A stretch of DNA of 64,000 bases, taken from Bacillota bacterium (GTDB lineage Bacteria > Bacillota > Clostridia > Lachnospirales > Lachnospiraceae). A program made the position numbers and the translations under genes. How positions within the stretch are numbered: position 1 is the first letter of the stretch; the number at the start of each line of letters is the position of its first letter. Shown piece by piece: positions 62,297-64,000 of this stretch. A model generated the notes under the pieces. It searched no databases and was not told the origin of the DNA. It saw nothing but the letters and a program-made list of their open reading frames with translations. The stretch lies in contig JAEYLX010000075.1 of NCBI GenBank assembly GCA_023407575.1, positions 248,001 to 312,000 on the forward strand, given 5' to 3'.

Positions 62297-64000
62297 TATC
62301 CCACCAAGCCTCCAATAAGAAGAATTACGCCAACTACAAGGATTAATACCGATATGATATCACTAGCTAAAGCTAACTTTTTCACACCGAAGTAACCATC
62401 AATATACCAGTTGCGAAGTTCGACTTTACGTGTCATACCAGCTGAACCATGGAAGGTAACATTATCTCCAGTGTTTTCACCGGACATATAAACTGCTACT
62501 CTTCTACGTTTATCTTTTTTGTAGATTGGAATAAAGCTTAGAGGTAGTACAACTAACATACTTAACATGTAAAGCATTAACTTCACATCGCTTGTTCCAA
62601 TCGGAATAGTTGCTGTCTGTCCAAATAAATCTGTTAAATAAGGTATTAAAGCATACTTAGATATTAACGGGAACGAGAAACAGGAAATCACCACCAGCAA
62701 TGCGTGGAGGAAAATTGGAACTTCTTCATCCAAATGGAAATGGTTCTTTTCCTTCTTTTTAACATTTGCGTAGCTCACCAATTTACCCATCCATTTACCC
62801 CAGTAGAACAAAGTCGCTGCACTACCATAAGCAAGTATAATTAAAATCAACATATTATTGGAATCTACAAAAGCTTTCATCGCTACCCACTTGGAAATCA
62901 ACATACCAAATGGTGCCAGGAACATACCTGCGATACCAATGATCATATATAAAGAAAGTTTTCTGGATACATTCATAAGAATATCCATATCTTCTACATT
63001 TCTACTTCCAATCTGATGTTCAATTGATCCAACGGACATGAACAACAGAGATTTTGATACAGCATGGAAAATAATTAACAAAATAGCTGCCCAAAGGGAT
63101 TCCTGTGTGCCAACACTTGCACAGATAACAATAAGTCCAAGGTTTGCAATTGTGGAATAGGCTAATATCTTCTTTGCATCACTTTGTGTAATCGCCATTA
63201 AGGAACATGCAAGGAAGGTAATACCTCCAACTAAAGTTACAATTCTTCCTACACTTGAATCACCTAAAAGCGGTGCCAGACGAATAATCATGTATACACC
63301 AGCTTTCACCATTGTTGCGGAGTGCAATAATGCGGAGGAAGGTGTTGGAGCTACCATCGCACCAAGTAACCAGGAGGAGAAAGGTAACTGTGCAGATTTT
63401 GTAAGTGCTGCTATGGATAAAAGGAACACCGGTACAAGTACTGCTGCTTCCGGCTTCATCTTTATTAACTCAGATAATTCAAGGGTTTCAAATCTCATTC
63501 CAATATAAACAATCGCTGTTGCAAAAGCTAATCCACCGCCAAGGTTAATTACCAAGGCACGGAAGGAATTGTTCTTTGCTTCTTTGGTCTGTGTATAACC
63601 AATTAATAAGAAAGAGCAAAGGGTTGTTAACTCCCAACAGAAATAAATCCAGGTTAAGTTATTGCTTAACACTAAACCAAACATACCGGAAAGGAATAAA
63701 AATAATATCGCGAAAAAGAAGCTCTTTCTTTCCTTATATTCCTTATGATGTTCATGGTAGGCTTTCATGTAGCCTACTGCATAAATACAAATCAAACTAC
63801 CAACGATACCAATTACGAGAACCATGATAGCAGACAACTTATCAAAAACAATTGCGGTGTGAACCTCAATCCCTTCCTTCTGTGTAAACTCGAACCACAG
63901 AATAAGAGGTGTTTGAATTGCTGAAAATACAGAAACCAAATACTTTTTGTTTTTAATACCTGTTGCAATAATGAATAATGCTACCAAAACTTCTACTGCG
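62296..64000 (-). CDS. echA: Ech hydrogenase membrane subunit EchA (NuoL-like), 5' end beyond the window
   Basis: A proton or sodium translocating antiporter-like subunit; about 568 residues are visible and the frame is still open at the window edge, so the start is missing. Helices fill most of the chain. NuoL/MrpA landmarks: YFCWELTTLCSFLLIGYTQ, the key Lys in ALTKSAQLPFSSWLLGAM, TPSSALLHSATMVKAGVY and AILLIIFHAVSKSLLFMSVG. It is first of the visible ech genes; the operon promoter lies to the right of 64000. Confidence 0.93.
   Translation of the reverse strand, partial: AVEVLVALFIIATGIKNKKYLVSVFSAIQTPLILWFEFTQKEGIEVHTAIVFDKLSAIMVLVIGIVGSLICIYAVGYMKAYHEHHKEYKERKSFFFAILFLFLSGMFGLVLSNNLTWIYFCWELTTLCSFLLIGYTQTKEAKNNSFRALVINLGGGLAFATAIVYIGMRFETLELSELIKMKPEAAVLVPVFLLSIAALTKSAQLPFSSWLLGAMVAPTPSSALLHSATMVKAGVYMIIRLAPLLGDSSVGRIVTLVGGITFLACSLMAITQSDAKKILAYSTIANLGLIVICASVGTQESLWAAILLIIFHAVSKSLLFMSVGSIEHQIGSRNVEDMDILMNVSRKLSLYMIIGIAGMFLAPFGMLISKWVAMKAFVDSNNMLILIILAYGSAATLFYWGKWMGKLVSYANVKKKEKNHFHLDEEVPIFLHALLVVISCFSFPLISKYALIPYLTDLFGQTATIPIGTSDVKLMLYMLSMLVVLPLSFIPIYKKDKRRRVAVYMSGENTGDNVTFHGSAGMTRKVELRNWYIDGYFGVKKLALASDIISVLILVVGVILLIGGLVG

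Overview
The window looks like a chromosomal segment of a low-GC, anaerobic, spore-forming Firmicute of the Clostridia, most like a Lachnospiraceae member. The reasons are strong AGGAGG ribosome sites, AT-rich intergenic DNA, an Ech-type energy-converting NiFe hydrogenase with a full hyp set, radical-SAM and 4Fe-4S proteins, a SpoIID-like spore/cell-wall protein and an ECF transporter of the Trep_Strep class. I ran no database search; family names rest on motifs, length and context.

Left part (1-7.4 kb): an ECF transporter operon (ATPase cut by the window edge, EcfT, S component) diverges from an AraC regulator. A CPBP membrane protease, a small gene remnant, a PhzF-family enzyme and an unusual EF-Tu-domain-2/SseB-like protein follow.

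Accessory island (7.4-13.6 kb): a very AT-rich block with a tyrosine recombinase. 90 bp after it begins a segment of about 4.2 kb bounded by two 31-bp dyad sites (13-bp arms, 5-bp core). The cores, TCGAT and ATCGA, are reverse complements, so the pair has the geometry of a site-specific inversion switch. The segment holds a STAND-like protein without a P-loop, an ATP-grasp ligase and a methyltransferase. Its end genes both read inward, and an extended -10 promoter (TGGTACAAT) sits at the right site pointing in. Just outside lie a 29-codon small ORF and a second methyltransferase. This is the best candidate for an undescribed system.

Middle (13.7-48.6 kb): an rRNA m5U methyltransferase with a roughly 450-residue Arg/Gly/Ser repeat extension, coupled to a PflA-like radical SAM gene; a SpoIID/PG-binding/LysM protein; an orphan MshEN protein followed by four 87-bp tandem repeats; an aldo-keto reductase; a TetR-controlled carbohydrate cluster (FGGY kinase, class III aminotransferase, tandem class II aldolase) with two matching operators; MFS transporters; DinB-like protein and threonine aldolase; ftsEX with a PcsB-like coiled-coil partner lacking a hydrolase domain; a four-domain CoA-disulfide reductase/rhodanese/TusA/DsrE fusion with an ArsR regulator; a receiver-kinase/HDOD pair; an NADH oxidase-like gene; and a TetR-MFS efflux pair with two operators.

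Right part (48.6-64 kb): a 20-residue Cys/Arg peptide gene behind a perfect 12-bp-arm dyad, agmatine-to-putrescine genes (aguB, aguA), a beta-propeller protein and a HAD phosphatase. Then comes one long leftward cluster, echA-B-C-D-E-F followed by hypA-B-F-C-D-E, which makes and matures a membrane hydrogenase coupling ferredoxin oxidation to ion translocation. hypF carries an in-frame 15-bp minisatellite, and the three larger ech gene gaps carry stem-loops.
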